64,000 nt of DNA from Oscillospiraceae bacterium. Its GTDB lineage: Bacteria > Bacillota > Clostridia > Oscillospirales > Oscillospiraceae. The stretch is from contig JAHHRR010000001.1 of NCBI GenBank assembly GCA_020025655.1, forward strand, positions 6,983 to 70,982, written 5' to 3'. Positions 17,189-24,860 of this stretch are shown here, piece after piece. Within the stretch, counting starts at the first letter, position 1, and every line of letters begins with the position of its first letter. The position numbers and the translations under genes are program-made. Under the pieces are notes generated by a model. The model was not told the origin of the DNA. It worked only from the letters and a program-made list of their open reading frames with translations, and searched no databases.

Positions 17189-18058
17189 TCACAGAACAAG
17201 AAAAGTAATAATACTTAGAATAATCAGGTGAACGGGATAGAAAGCATAAAAGAAGTATTTTGCAGAGGGGCCTTTGCGCCCGTTATAGAAAAATACAAGT
17301 ACGGCACTGAGACAGGCAAAGAGACTGTACATTAAACCGGCGCCGGTGAAACCGTATTGGAGAAAGGCCCATACACACATATAGACGGCCTGAGGAAGTC
17401 TGCGGCTGTTTAAAAAATACAGACCGAGAATAAGTATCAGGGCAGAAATGCCGTAGTCTGCGCAGGGCTGTATTATAAGCACGGCTGCAAGAATTGCCGC
17501 AGCAGATAATACAAGCTGTAATGTGTTTAAGGCTTTTTCACGGAGCGTTTGTATAAAGTAAACTGCTGCAAGGCTGAGAGAAAGCGAGTAGAAAATGCTC
17601 ATTTCTCCGTTGAGGAGACAGATACTTCCAAGATTGAGCCTGAAGCCCGGGAGCAGGATGAAAAGCAAAAGAACAAGCAGTTCCTTTATGCTTCGTGTTT
17701 TGCTGCACACAATGTATGCACAGAGCCATAAAACTCCCACTATCGCAAGAGCTGCTCCTGAAAAGGCAAATTCCGCAGGGCCTGCCGATGCACCGGCAGT
17801 GTGAGAAAAATATAAACTGAAAGGTATCTGGGAAATCAGTGCAAAGGACATAAGCCGGAAAAGATATTTCCTTTTGTCGGAACTGTAATTGAAGCCCTTT
17901 ACCAGCAGAAAACTGTATATTGGGAAAGCTATACGTCCTATCCCACGTAAGAAAATATAGGTATAAAATGAAACGGAAGCGGTCTGAAGCAGCAGAATAC
18001 TGCCATGATCTATGAACATTGTTATAAGTGCAATGAGCTTTAATGCAAAGGTTGTCAA
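17189..18058 (-). CDS. TraX family membrane protein
   Basis: A 289-residue protein with about eight to nine membrane segments. It begins TFALKLIALITMFIDHGSIL and continues FLRGIGRIAFPIYSFLLVKGFNYSSD, the Asp-His and Arg-x-x-Phe-Pro-(I/L)-(Y/F) pattern of the TraX family, and ends KYFFYAFYPVHLIILSIITFLV. TraX of the F plasmid acetylates pilin; chromosomal homologues in Firmicutes are thought to be membrane acyltransferases acting on unidentified substrates. There are no conjugation genes near it, so I infer an envelope or glycan acetylation role. It is divergent from rlmA. Confidence 0.8.
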   Translation of the reverse strand: MTTFALKLIALITMFIDHGSILLLQTASVSFYTYIFLRGIGRIAFPIYSFLLVKGFNYSSDKRKYLFRLMSFALISQIPFSLYFSHTAGASAGPAEFAFSGAALAIVGVLWLCAYIVCSKTRSIKELLVLLLFILLPGFRLNLGSICLLNGEMSIFYSLSLSLAAVYFIQTLREKALNTLQLVLSAAAILAAVLIIQPCADYGISALILILGLYFLNSRRLPQAVYMCVWAFLQYGFTGAGLMYSLFACLSAVLVFFYNGRKGPSAKYFFYAFYPVHLIILSIITFLVL

Positions 18059-18130
18059 ATCAATCCCACCTTATGAGAAGTGCCTGCATTTTAGCATATT
18101 TCTGCGCATAAGTACATAAAAACTATGCGG

Positions 18131-18159
18131 TTGTTTAAAACTGCCGATAATGTTATAAT
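18131..18159 (+). promoter_or_regulatory. Promoter of the rlmA-like gene
   Basis: TTGTTT (18131-18136), 17 bases, TATAAT (18154-18159); the ATG at 18194 follows GGAGGA. Confidence 0.65.
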
Positions 18160-18193
18160 ACCGGCAGGTAATATGATTTTGGAGGATGGATAA

Positions 18194-19015
18194 ATGCCGG
18201 AACTTCTTTGCCCGGTGTGCGGGGAGAAACTCAGTGAAGAGGAGAAACGCTGGTTCTGCGAAAAAGGACACAGCTTCGATAAAGCTTCAAGCGGATATGT
18301 GAATCTGCTTATATCTCACCAAAGCGGAAAAATTCACGGAGATGATAAGGCAATGGTAAGAGCCAGACGGGATTTTCTGGACGGCGGTTACTATGAAGCC
18401 TTGAAAACGGAATTGTGCAAAACTGTTCTTGAAAACAGCTGCGGTGACAAGGTAAGTCTCCTTGATTCCGGCTGCGGAGAGTGTTATTACACCGCAGGTG
18501 TGGAAAAATATCTGAAAGAAAATAAAAAGCAGACAGATATTGTGGGAATTGATATTTCCAAGGATGCACTGAAAATGGGAGACAGAAGGGGACAAAATCT
18601 CCATCTGGCAGTTGCCAGTGCATACAGAATTCCGGTATCAGATGCAAGCTGCGATGTTATACTCAATGTATTTGCACCTTTTGCGGGTGAGGAATATCTG
18701 CGCTGCCTTAAAAATAACGGCGTGCTTATTCACGTCTCTCCGGATGAGGGACATCTTTGGGAGCTTAAGCAGGCGGTATATGAAAAGCCGTATTTGAATG
18801 ATGCTCTGCCGCCGGAGCAGGATGGACTGGTGCTCAGCGATGAAAAAAAGCTCAGGTACAGAATTGATATAAATAAAAACTCAGACATTAAGGCATTGTT
18901 TATGATGACACCCTATGCCCATAAAACAAGCCCTGAGGATATTGCAAGGCTTGACAGTCTTGAAAAGCTGAATGTGGCAGTTCAGTTTGTTATAAGAACG
19001 TATAAAAAGCTCTGA
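18194..19015 (+). CDS. rlmA: 23S rRNA (guanine-N1) methyltransferase, RlmA family
   Basis: The N-terminus holds a zinc finger, LCPVCGEKL...WFCEKGHSFD (Cys-x2-Cys, Cys-x3-His), followed by the family segment GYVNLLISHQSGKIHGDDKAMVRARRDFLDGGYYEAL. The SAM-binding motif I is LLDSGCGECYYT (about residue 88). RlmA enzymes methylate N1 of G745 or, in Gram-positives, G748 of 23S rRNA helix 35; which one cannot be told here. The Gram-positive TlrB type confers tylosin resistance but homologues are ordinary housekeeping genes. Length 273 is normal. It is monocistronic with a strong promoter and terminator. Confidence 0.85.
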   Translation: MPELLCPVCGEKLSEEEKRWFCEKGHSFDKASSGYVNLLISHQSGKIHGDDKAMVRARRDFLDGGYYEALKTELCKTVLENSCGDKVSLLDSGCGECYYTAGVEKYLKENKKQTDIVGIDISKDALKMGDRRGQNLHLAVASAYRIPVSDASCDVILNVFAPFAGEEYLRCLKNNGVLIHVSPDEGHLWELKQAVYEKPYLNDALPPEQDGLVLSDEKKLRYRIDINKNSDIKALFMMTPYAHKTSPEDIARLDSLEKLNVAVQFVIRTYKKL

Positions 19016-19068
19016 TGTGCAGTACCGACGGCGGCAAACTCCGCAGGGCAGAAAAATATAGAAATTGT

Positions 19069-19096
19069 AAAAGCCCGACGTAAACGTCGGGCTTTT
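19069..19096 (+). terminator. Intrinsic terminator of rlmA
   Basis: AAAAGCCCGACG, loop TAAA, CGTCGGGCTTTT; perfect stem followed by T residues. Confidence 0.75.
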
Positions 19097-19436
19097 CTGC
19101 ATAAATTCAGTTTTCTGAAACCTCAGGCAGAAGCATGATGCGGAAAGCTTTGAATTTCCAAAAGCCTGATTAGGGTGCTTATCATAAATTAGCATCATAT
19201 GACCGCTGACTCGTACATCCCCAGGACTGACTTCACCTTCATTACAGGCTGGAATCAGGGGCTCGGCATTGCTTTATGGTTTTGTCACCGATATCGCCGA
19301 CAATGCGGATACCGATAACAGTGAAAAATAAAAAAAGCAGCCAGTCTGAAACTTCACTGTACGGGGCGTTTGAGTATTCCGCAGAAATTACTCAATACCT
19401 GACAGTGTAAAGTTAAATGACATGGCTACATTAGTT
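19097..19436. other. Intergenic stretch with a weak coding remnant
   Basis: There is no convincing gene between the rlmA terminator and tRNA-Leu. On the plus strand a 39-codon frame from 19199 contains TDFTFITGWNQGLGIAL, and the +1 frame continues with LYGFVTDIADNADTDNSEK before a stop at 19331. The two look like the frameshifted end of a lost gene, but the fragment is short. Nothing else stands out. Confidence 0.3.
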
Positions 19437-19522
19437 TGGTGCCGGTGACCGGACTCGAACCGGTACGGTATTGCTACCGAGGGATTTTAAGTCCCTTGTG
19501 TCTACCATTCCACCACACCGGC
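19437..19522 (-). tRNA. tRNA-Leu (anticodon UAA)
   Basis: On the minus strand the gene starts GCCGGTGTGGTGGAATGG and ends with the matching acceptor strand, discriminator A and an encoded CCA. The anticodon stem-loop GGGACTTAAAATCCC gives UAA. A long variable arm (TCGGTAGCAATACCGT) and the GGTTCGAGTCC T-arm confirm a class II leucine tRNA of 86 bases. Confidence 0.97.
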
Positions 19523-19541
19523 GGATTCATAAGCTTTTACT

Positions 19542-19570
19542 AATTTACCACTTGCTTGGGTTGCTGTCAA
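19542..19570 (-). promoter_or_regulatory. Promoter of tRNA-Leu
   Basis: Minus strand TTGACA (19565-19570), 17 bases, TAAATT (19542-19547), 20 bases before the tRNA. Confidence 0.75.
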
Positions 19571-19599
19571 GCAAAAGCATATAAAAGTGCAAATAATCT

Positions 19600-19633
19600 T
19601 AAAAACCGCCTCTGTTTATACAGAGGCGGTTTT
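19600..19633 (-). terminator. Terminator of the aconitase X operon
   Basis: A 13-bp perfect stem (AAAACCGCCTCTG with CAGAGGCGGTTTT), followed on the minus strand by T residues. Confidence 0.8.
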
Positions 19634-19651
19634 ACTTTTGCGATTGTGCGG

Positions 19652-20092
19652 TTATTCTACATTGACTATGCCGTCATCGAGAACGGTTATTTTCATACCT
19701 GTTTTTACATAGTCGAGAAACTCGTCGCCAAGCTCGTCTATTACAGGCATATTGATGTCAGTCCAGACATCACCCAAAATTGCGCCTGATGCAGCCAGAG
19801 AATCTATCGGCATACTGAAAAGCATACAGGCCGGCTGCTTGTGCTGGGCGCAGGCGGTAAAAAGAACCATTCCGCCGGTGGTGGAGCCTATTGTCTGCGG
19901 CAGACAAAGAGCCTTTCCCAGCATGGGCTTTTTGTAAATATCGGGATTGTTCTGGTCACCGCACTTAACCTGCTTATCTCCGAACTGGAGTGCCATCTGG
20001 TAGCTTGCAAGTGTGTTAAATCCGCCGTGACTAACCAAAGCTTCGGCTTCACAGCGCCCCGGAACGATTACACGTCCTTTGAACTGCTTCAT
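19652..20092 (-). CDS. Aconitase X swivel (small) subunit, DUF126
   Basis: A 146-residue swivelling domain protein. Family features are GRVIVPGRCEAEALVSHGGFNTLASY near the N-terminus, GKALCLPQTIGSTTGGMVLF in the middle and the C-terminal MKITVLDDGIVNVE. With the larger subunit next to it this makes the split form of aconitase X. Characterised aconitase X enzymes are cis-3-hydroxy-L-proline dehydratases in bacteria and phosphomevalonate dehydratases in archaea. In a bacterium the first is more likely, but no proline or mevalonate genes are nearby. Its start overlaps the large-subunit stop by four bases (ATGA). Confidence 0.85.
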   Translation of the reverse strand: MKQFKGRVIVPGRCEAEALVSHGGFNTLASYQMALQFGDKQVKCGDQNNPDIYKKPMLGKALCLPQTIGSTTGGMVLFTACAQHKQPACMLFSMPIDSLAASGAILGDVWTDINMPVIDELGDEFLDYVKTGMKITVLDDGIVNVE

Positions 20093-21369
20093 TTTGAACC
20101 CTCCCTGCCGGTTATAATATCCAGAATATCGGCTTCCTTATAATATTTTGCACTTGTGTATGTGCGGAGCTTATTAGAAGAGGTTATAACATTCTTCTTT
20201 TTACACAGAGGATTGTTCATGTACATGAGCGGACAGATATAGCTTAAAATTACACCGCAGTCTTTAAGACGCTGAGCATAGGGCGTGGCATTAAATTCCT
20301 TTATAACAGGAGGTGAAGAAGTAAAGACGGTGGGGACAACAACCTTTTTATTGCCCGTCTCTTTAAGACCTTCCTCGACTGCCTCAGTCCAGTCAGTGAG
20401 CTGTTTAAGGCTCATGTGAGGACAGCCTATAAATGCAAGCTTAGGCTTGCCGTCGGGATTTTTCCAGATACAGGGGTAGCTGTCCTGAACCCGCTTAAGC
20501 TCCGCATCGTCGATTACATACGTCTTTGCACCTTCAAGTATAAGACTTTCGCCTAGCTCTTTTGCCTCGGGGGTAAGATTTTCCACATGGTAAAGACCCA
20601 CGGCACCGTTTGATGCGGTAGCGGCACCGAAATCCTTTAAGTATGTGCAGGCATCTTCATTAAGCTCAGTTCCAAGCCACTTGTCAAGGCCTTTTATGTA
20701 AGGAACCTCTTCCATGACCTTCATGCCGATTGCAGAGCCCAGAAGCTGCGCCTCAGGCTTATGCTCACATTTTACTTCGATGATCCAGCCGGCCTTTCTT
20801 CCCTCGTCGGTGAGAAAACCGAACTCAGGCACAAAGCCTGCAATGGAACCCATAAGCTCAATCATACCGGAATTTCTGTTGCAGCGGGCTCCCAGAACCG
20901 AGTTTGCATATACAACGGCAGAGGATTCAGCCCATGAAAGCACATCGCCCTTTTTAGGCTTGTTGCCCATCTGGTCTACATAGCAGGTGCAGCTGAAATC
21001 ATCATCGCTGCTCAGACCGAGTTTACGGCACTGCTCCTCATAGCGAGCCTGCTCAGTGTACATGAATTTGTTGAAAACCAGATTTTCAAGAAAGCTAGAG
21101 GGAACATTCTTATCCAGCGGCTTGGGGTCGGCGGAAAACTTCTGCTTTGAACACAGACCGGAATCTATAAGCTGGTCGTACAGGTCATAGACAGGCTTCA
21201 TGGCTTTAAGCCCGAAGCTTATGACGGTATGTCCCATATCACTTGTAACCGGAACCATGCGCTTTGCGCCGAAAGCTTCGCCGTACATGATAAGTGTTTT
21301 CATGACTTTGGCCATTACCTCGCCCTGAGAACCGTCAAGCATGGATTGCTGTTCAGGTGTAAGTAACAT
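20089..21369 (-). CDS. Aconitase X catalytic (large) subunit, DUF521
   Basis: The 426-residue catalytic subunit. It begins MLLTPEQQSMLDGSQGEVMAKVMKTL, the classic family opening, and shows SDMGHTVISFGLKA (about 43), SSAVVYANSVLGARCNRNSG (about 169-188) and late Cys residues in FIGCPHMS and ICPLMYM that fit an iron-sulfur cluster site as in aconitase homologues. Reaction: dehydration of a hydroxy acid or hydroxyproline-type substrate; the exact substrate is not visible. It is transcribed from its own promoter together with the small subunit and a terminator follows the pair. Cytoplasmic. Confidence 0.87.
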   Translation of the reverse strand: MLLTPEQQSMLDGSQGEVMAKVMKTLIMYGEAFGAKRMVPVTSDMGHTVISFGLKAMKPVYDLYDQLIDSGLCSKQKFSADPKPLDKNVPSSFLENLVFNKFMYTEQARYEEQCRKLGLSSDDDFSCTCYVDQMGNKPKKGDVLSWAESSAVVYANSVLGARCNRNSGMIELMGSIAGFVPEFGFLTDEGRKAGWIIEVKCEHKPEAQLLGSAIGMKVMEEVPYIKGLDKWLGTELNEDACTYLKDFGAATASNGAVGLYHVENLTPEAKELGESLILEGAKTYVIDDAELKRVQDSYPCIWKNPDGKPKLAFIGCPHMSLKQLTDWTEAVEEGLKETGNKKVVVPTVFTSSPPVIKEFNATPYAQRLKDCGVILSYICPLMYMNNPLCKKKNVITSSNKLRTYTSAKYYKEADILDIITGREGSK

Positions 21370-21413
21370 ATAATCACTTCTTTCTTAAAATATTTAAACT
21401 TTACTGTGACATT

Positions 21414-21442
21414 ATTTTAACAGTCCCGAAAGTAAAAGTCAA
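21414..21442 (-). promoter_or_regulatory. Promoter of the aconitase X operon
   Basis: Minus strand TTGACT (21437-21442), 17 bases, TAAAAT (21414-21419). Confidence 0.6.
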
Positions 21443-21491
21443 CACGGCTCAAATAAACAGCTTACAGAGCTTATAAACATATTATTAAAAA

Positions 21492-21529
21492 TTCTTTAGA
21501 AGGGCTGAAAATGTTGAAATTCTAAAGAA
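21492..21529 (+). promoter_or_regulatory. Paired TTCTnnAGAA elements in the htpG promoter (candidate operator)
   Basis: TTCTTTAGAA (21492-21501) and its exact reverse complement TTCTAAAGAA (21520-21529) are centred 28 bp apart. The first lies just upstream of the -35 box and the second fills the spacer between -35 and -10. Neither matches the CIRCE (HrcA) or CtsR heptad operators. Confidence 0.45.
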
Positions 21530-21541
21530 ATGTGCTATAAT
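21514..21541 (+). promoter_or_regulatory. Promoter of htpG
   Basis: TTGAAA (21514-21519), 16 bases, TATAAT (21536-21541) with an extended -10 (TGC before TATAAT). Confidence 0.65.
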
Positions 21542-21578
21542 AACTTATTACGAACAAATATTTGGAGGTCTTTTGAAA

Positions 21579-23495
21579 ATGGGTAAAAAACAGTTCAAGG
21601 CCGAGTCCAAGCGACTGCTGGACCTGATGATTAACTCAATTTATACCAACAAGGAAATCTTCCTGAGAGAGATCATTTCCAACGCATCCGATGCGATAGA
21701 CAAACTCTGCTATCTGTCCCTGACAGATGAAAATGTTGGTCTTTCCCGTTCCGACTATAAAATAGACATAGCCGTCAATAAGGATAAGCGCACTATTACT
21801 GTTTCAGATAACGGCATAGGAATGAGCATGGAAGAGGCTGAGAATAACCTCGGCGTTATTGCAAAGAGCGGTTCTTATAAATTCAAGGGTGAAATGAAAG
21901 AAAACGAAACCGAGCCTGAGGATATTTCCATTATCGGTCAGTTCGGTGTCGGCTTCTATTCTGCATTTATGGTAGCTGATGAGGTTACTGTTATTACTCG
22001 CAGATACGGCAGCGATGAGGCTGTTAAATGGCAGAGCAAGGGTGCTGACGGATATACTGTTACTCCCTGCGAAAAAGAGACTGTGGGTACAGATGTCATC
22101 ATGCACATAAAGCCCGATACAGAAGAAGAGATTTACGGCTCATATCTTGAGACATGGAAGCTTAAAGCTCTTGTCAAAAAGTATTCCGACTATGTTCGCT
22201 GGCCTATCAAGATGGATATTGAGCATCAGGAACGCTTCGAGACCGGCGAAAAGGATGAAGAAGGCAATCCCAAGTACGAATATAAGATGGTTTCTGAAAA
22301 TCAGACCGTCAACAGCATGATTCCTATCTGGCAGCGCAGCAAGAATGAAGTTACCGATGATGACTGCATTCAGTTCTACAAGGAAAAGAACAGAGACAGA
22401 AAAGATCCCTGCGCACTTGTACGTATAAATGCAGAAGGTGCAGTTTCTTATAAGGCAATGCTCTTTGTACCCGGTGAGGAGAATGAAAACGCATTTACCG
22501 GCGACAATAAGGGCGGTATCACTCTGTACTCCAATAATGTAATGATTATGGAGCACTGCGATAAGCTTGTACATGAGTATTTTGAATTCGTCAAGGGCGT
22601 TGTTGATTCTCCTGACCTCAGCCTTAACATTTCAAGAGAAATTCTGCAGCATGACAGACAGCTTCAGATTATCGGCCAGAACATCGAAAAGAGAATCAAG
22701 AATGAGCTTCTGAAGCTTATGAAGGAAGACAGACCCAAGTACGAGGAATTCTTCAAGAACTTCGGTCTGCACCTGAAGTGCGGTGTCTGCGACGAGTACG
22801 GCCGCTATAAGGACTTCCTGAAGGATCTGCTTATCTTCTACACTTCCGAGGATAAGATGGTTACTCTCAAGGAGTACACTGATAATATGCCTGAGAGCCA
22901 GAAGGTTATCTACTATGCAAGCGCAGACAGCCTCAAGCACGCAATCAGCCTGCCTCAGTGCGATGAGGTACGTTCCAGAGGCTATGAAATCCTGTATCTT
23001 ACCATGCCTCTTGATGAGATGGTTCTGCAGGCAATCCGTGAGCAGGACGGAAAGCTCTTCTGCAATGTTGTAACCGATGACCTTGGCTTTGATACCGAAG
23101 AGGATAAGAAAGCCGCCGAGGAAAAGAATATCGAGAACAGAGAGCTTCTGGACTTCGTTAAAAACGCAGTTGGCGATGAGCTTAAGAGCGTTACCCTTTC
23201 CAGAAAGCTCACCAGAATGCCCTGCTGCCTTACAACCGAAGGCGGAATCACTCTGGAGATGGAGAAATACTTCCGCAACGGTCCCAGTGAGGAAATGCGC
23301 AAGATACGTGCAAACCGTGTTCTGGAGCTTAATCCCGAGCATAAGGCTTTTGCAGTCCTGAAGGATGCAGCTGAGAATGATAAAGAGAAGGCAGAAAAGC
23401 TTTCCAAGGTTCTCTATGCTCTTGCAGAGCTTATGGCAGGTATTGAAATCGAAGATCCCGCAGAGTTTACCGACATGGTAAGCGAGCTCTTCTGA
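21579..23495 (+). CDS. htpG: Chaperone protein HtpG (Hsp90)
   Basis: Bacterial Hsp90, an ATP-dependent homodimeric chaperone in the cytoplasm. The GHKL ATPase domain shows LREIISNASDAIDKL (the Asn and Asp contact ATP), VSDNGIGMS and GQFGVGFYSAFMV. The middle domain contains the conserved LSLNISREILQ and the C-terminal dimerisation domain ends the protein. About 638 residues, normal for the family. I use the ATG at 21579 because GGAGG (21564-21568) is ten bases upstream; the TTG at 21573 is only four bases from it. No sigma-32-like or CIRCE element is seen, but paired inverted elements overlap the promoter. Confidence 0.95.
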   Translation: MGKKQFKAESKRLLDLMINSIYTNKEIFLREIISNASDAIDKLCYLSLTDENVGLSRSDYKIDIAVNKDKRTITVSDNGIGMSMEEAENNLGVIAKSGSYKFKGEMKENETEPEDISIIGQFGVGFYSAFMVADEVTVITRRYGSDEAVKWQSKGADGYTVTPCEKETVGTDVIMHIKPDTEEEIYGSYLETWKLKALVKKYSDYVRWPIKMDIEHQERFETGEKDEEGNPKYEYKMVSENQTVNSMIPIWQRSKNEVTDDDCIQFYKEKNRDRKDPCALVRINAEGAVSYKAMLFVPGEENENAFTGDNKGGITLYSNNVMIMEHCDKLVHEYFEFVKGVVDSPDLSLNISREILQHDRQLQIIGQNIEKRIKNELLKLMKEDRPKYEEFFKNFGLHLKCGVCDEYGRYKDFLKDLLIFYTSEDKMVTLKEYTDNMPESQKVIYYASADSLKHAISLPQCDEVRSRGYEILYLTMPLDEMVLQAIREQDGKLFCNVVTDDLGFDTEEDKKAAEEKNIENRELLDFVKNAVGDELKSVTLSRKLTRMPCCLTTEGGITLEMEKYFRNGPSEEMRKIRANRVLELNPEHKAFAVLKDAAENDKEKAEKLSKVLYALAELMAGIEIEDPAEFTDMVSELF

Positions 23496-23524
23496 TTGAA
23501 AACAGTAAACTGATATCTTAAAAT

Positions 23525-23553
23525 CCGGTCAAAGGCCATTGACCTTTGACCGG
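23525..23553. repeat. Perfect inverted repeat between htpG and hemW
   Basis: CCGGTCAAAGG (23525-23535) and CCTTTGACCGG (23543-23553) around a 7-base loop. No T run follows on either strand, so it is not a standard terminator; it may stabilise mRNA ends or halt polymerase weakly. Confidence 0.6.
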
Positions 23554-23586
23554 AAGTAAAAATTATTTAATTTCTGGAGAATATAC

Positions 23587-24849
23587 ATGAAAAAACGGCT
23601 GGGAATTTACATCCATATACCGTTCTGTGCCAGCAAGTGCAGCTATTGCGATTTCTATTCACTTGCAGGCTGCGAGAATCTTATGCCCGCATATCACGAG
23701 GCTCTTCTGGCTCATCTTGAAGAGTCCAGCGCCGCTATAAAAAACTATGAGGTAGATAGTGTTTATTTCGGCGGCGGTACACCCAGTTTCTATGGTGCAG
23801 ACAGGATTGTTGAAATTTTTAATGCACTGAAACTTAACGGCAATGTACGTCTTGATGCGGAAGTAACTGTTGAATGCAACCCTGACAGCCTGAGCTATAA
23901 TGCTTTGAAGCTCATGCGAATGGAGGGCATCAACCGTATTTCTATGGGCGTACAGGCTACGGACAATAATCTTCTGAAGCTTATAGGCCGCAGGCACAAT
24001 TATCAGCAGGCGGTAAAGGCATTTCAGGATGCAAGACGGGCTGGATTTGACAATATAAGCCTTGATCTTATGTACGGCCTCCCCAGCCAGACAAAGACCG
24101 ATTGGGCAAATACCCTTTCAAAGGTTATGGAGCTTCACCCTGAGCATTTATCATGCTATGGCCTGAAGCTTGAAGAGGGAACACCGATGTATAAAAACTA
24201 TCTGGGTTCTCCGATTCTGCCGGATGACGACGATCAGGCAGATATGTATTCTTATGCGGCTGAGCTACTTAATCGCTATGGGTACAAGCAGTATGAAATT
24301 TCAAACTTCGCTCCGGCGGGATTTGAGTCCAGACATAATCTGAAATACTGGAATCTGGACGACTATATGGGCTTCGGCCCCGGCGCACATTCCTGTGTAG
24401 GAAATCAGCGTTACAGCTATGTGAAAGATTTAAAACAGTACATTGCAGGTGTAAACCGTGATGTAAGCATAATTGATGAATATCAGATAATATCACCGCT
24501 TGAAAGAGCGGTTGAGTATATAATGCTTGGAATGCGGACCACAAAGGGAATTTCCGAGAGAGATTACAGAGTTCGCTGCCAAAGCAACTGGAAGCCTATT
24601 GAAAATGTACTCAAAGCCTTTGCCGAGAAAGGCTGGGCAGAGAAAACAGAAGACAGATGGCATTTTACAGTACCTGGATTTTTGATTTCTAACACCCTTA
24701 TAGGTATAATGCTTGAAGCTCAGGCAGGTGAACGTGTTGAGGGTAATCCCTGGCTTGCACCTGCACTGGAAGCCGAGGAAAAAATCAGTATGCCTAAGGG
24801 AGAGGACGAGCTGTTTAAGGAATTATACAAGGACAAGATTGATAATTGA
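23587..24849 (+). CDS. hemW: Radical SAM family heme chaperone HemW
   Basis: A 420-residue radical SAM protein with the [4Fe-4S] motif Cys14-x3-Cys18-x2-Cys21 in HIPFCASKCSYCDF. Other HemW features are VYFGGGTPSF, VTVECNPDS, RISMGVQATDNNLLKLIGRRHN and SRHNLKYWNLDDYMGFGPGAHS, together with the C-terminal winged-helix part (HFTVPGFLISNTLI). HemW lacks the extra Cys of true coproporphyrinogen dehydrogenase HemN and instead binds heme for insertion into respiratory enzymes. The ATG at 23587 follows CTGGAGAA. Its stop overlaps the longest frame of the next gene, indicating a short operon with the VanW gene. Confidence 0.92.
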   Translation: MKKRLGIYIHIPFCASKCSYCDFYSLAGCENLMPAYHEALLAHLEESSAAIKNYEVDSVYFGGGTPSFYGADRIVEIFNALKLNGNVRLDAEVTVECNPDSLSYNALKLMRMEGINRISMGVQATDNNLLKLIGRRHNYQQAVKAFQDARRAGFDNISLDLMYGLPSQTKTDWANTLSKVMELHPEHLSCYGLKLEEGTPMYKNYLGSPILPDDDDQADMYSYAAELLNRYGYKQYEISNFAPAGFESRHNLKYWNLDDYMGFGPGAHSCVGNQRYSYVKDLKQYIAGVNRDVSIIDEYQIISPLERAVEYIMLGMRTTKGISERDYRVRCQSNWKPIENVLKAFAEKGWAEKTEDRWHFTVPGFLISNTLIGIMLEAQAGERVEGNPWLAPALEAEEKISMPKGEDELFKELYKDKIDN

Positions 24850-24860
24850 GGAATCATAAA

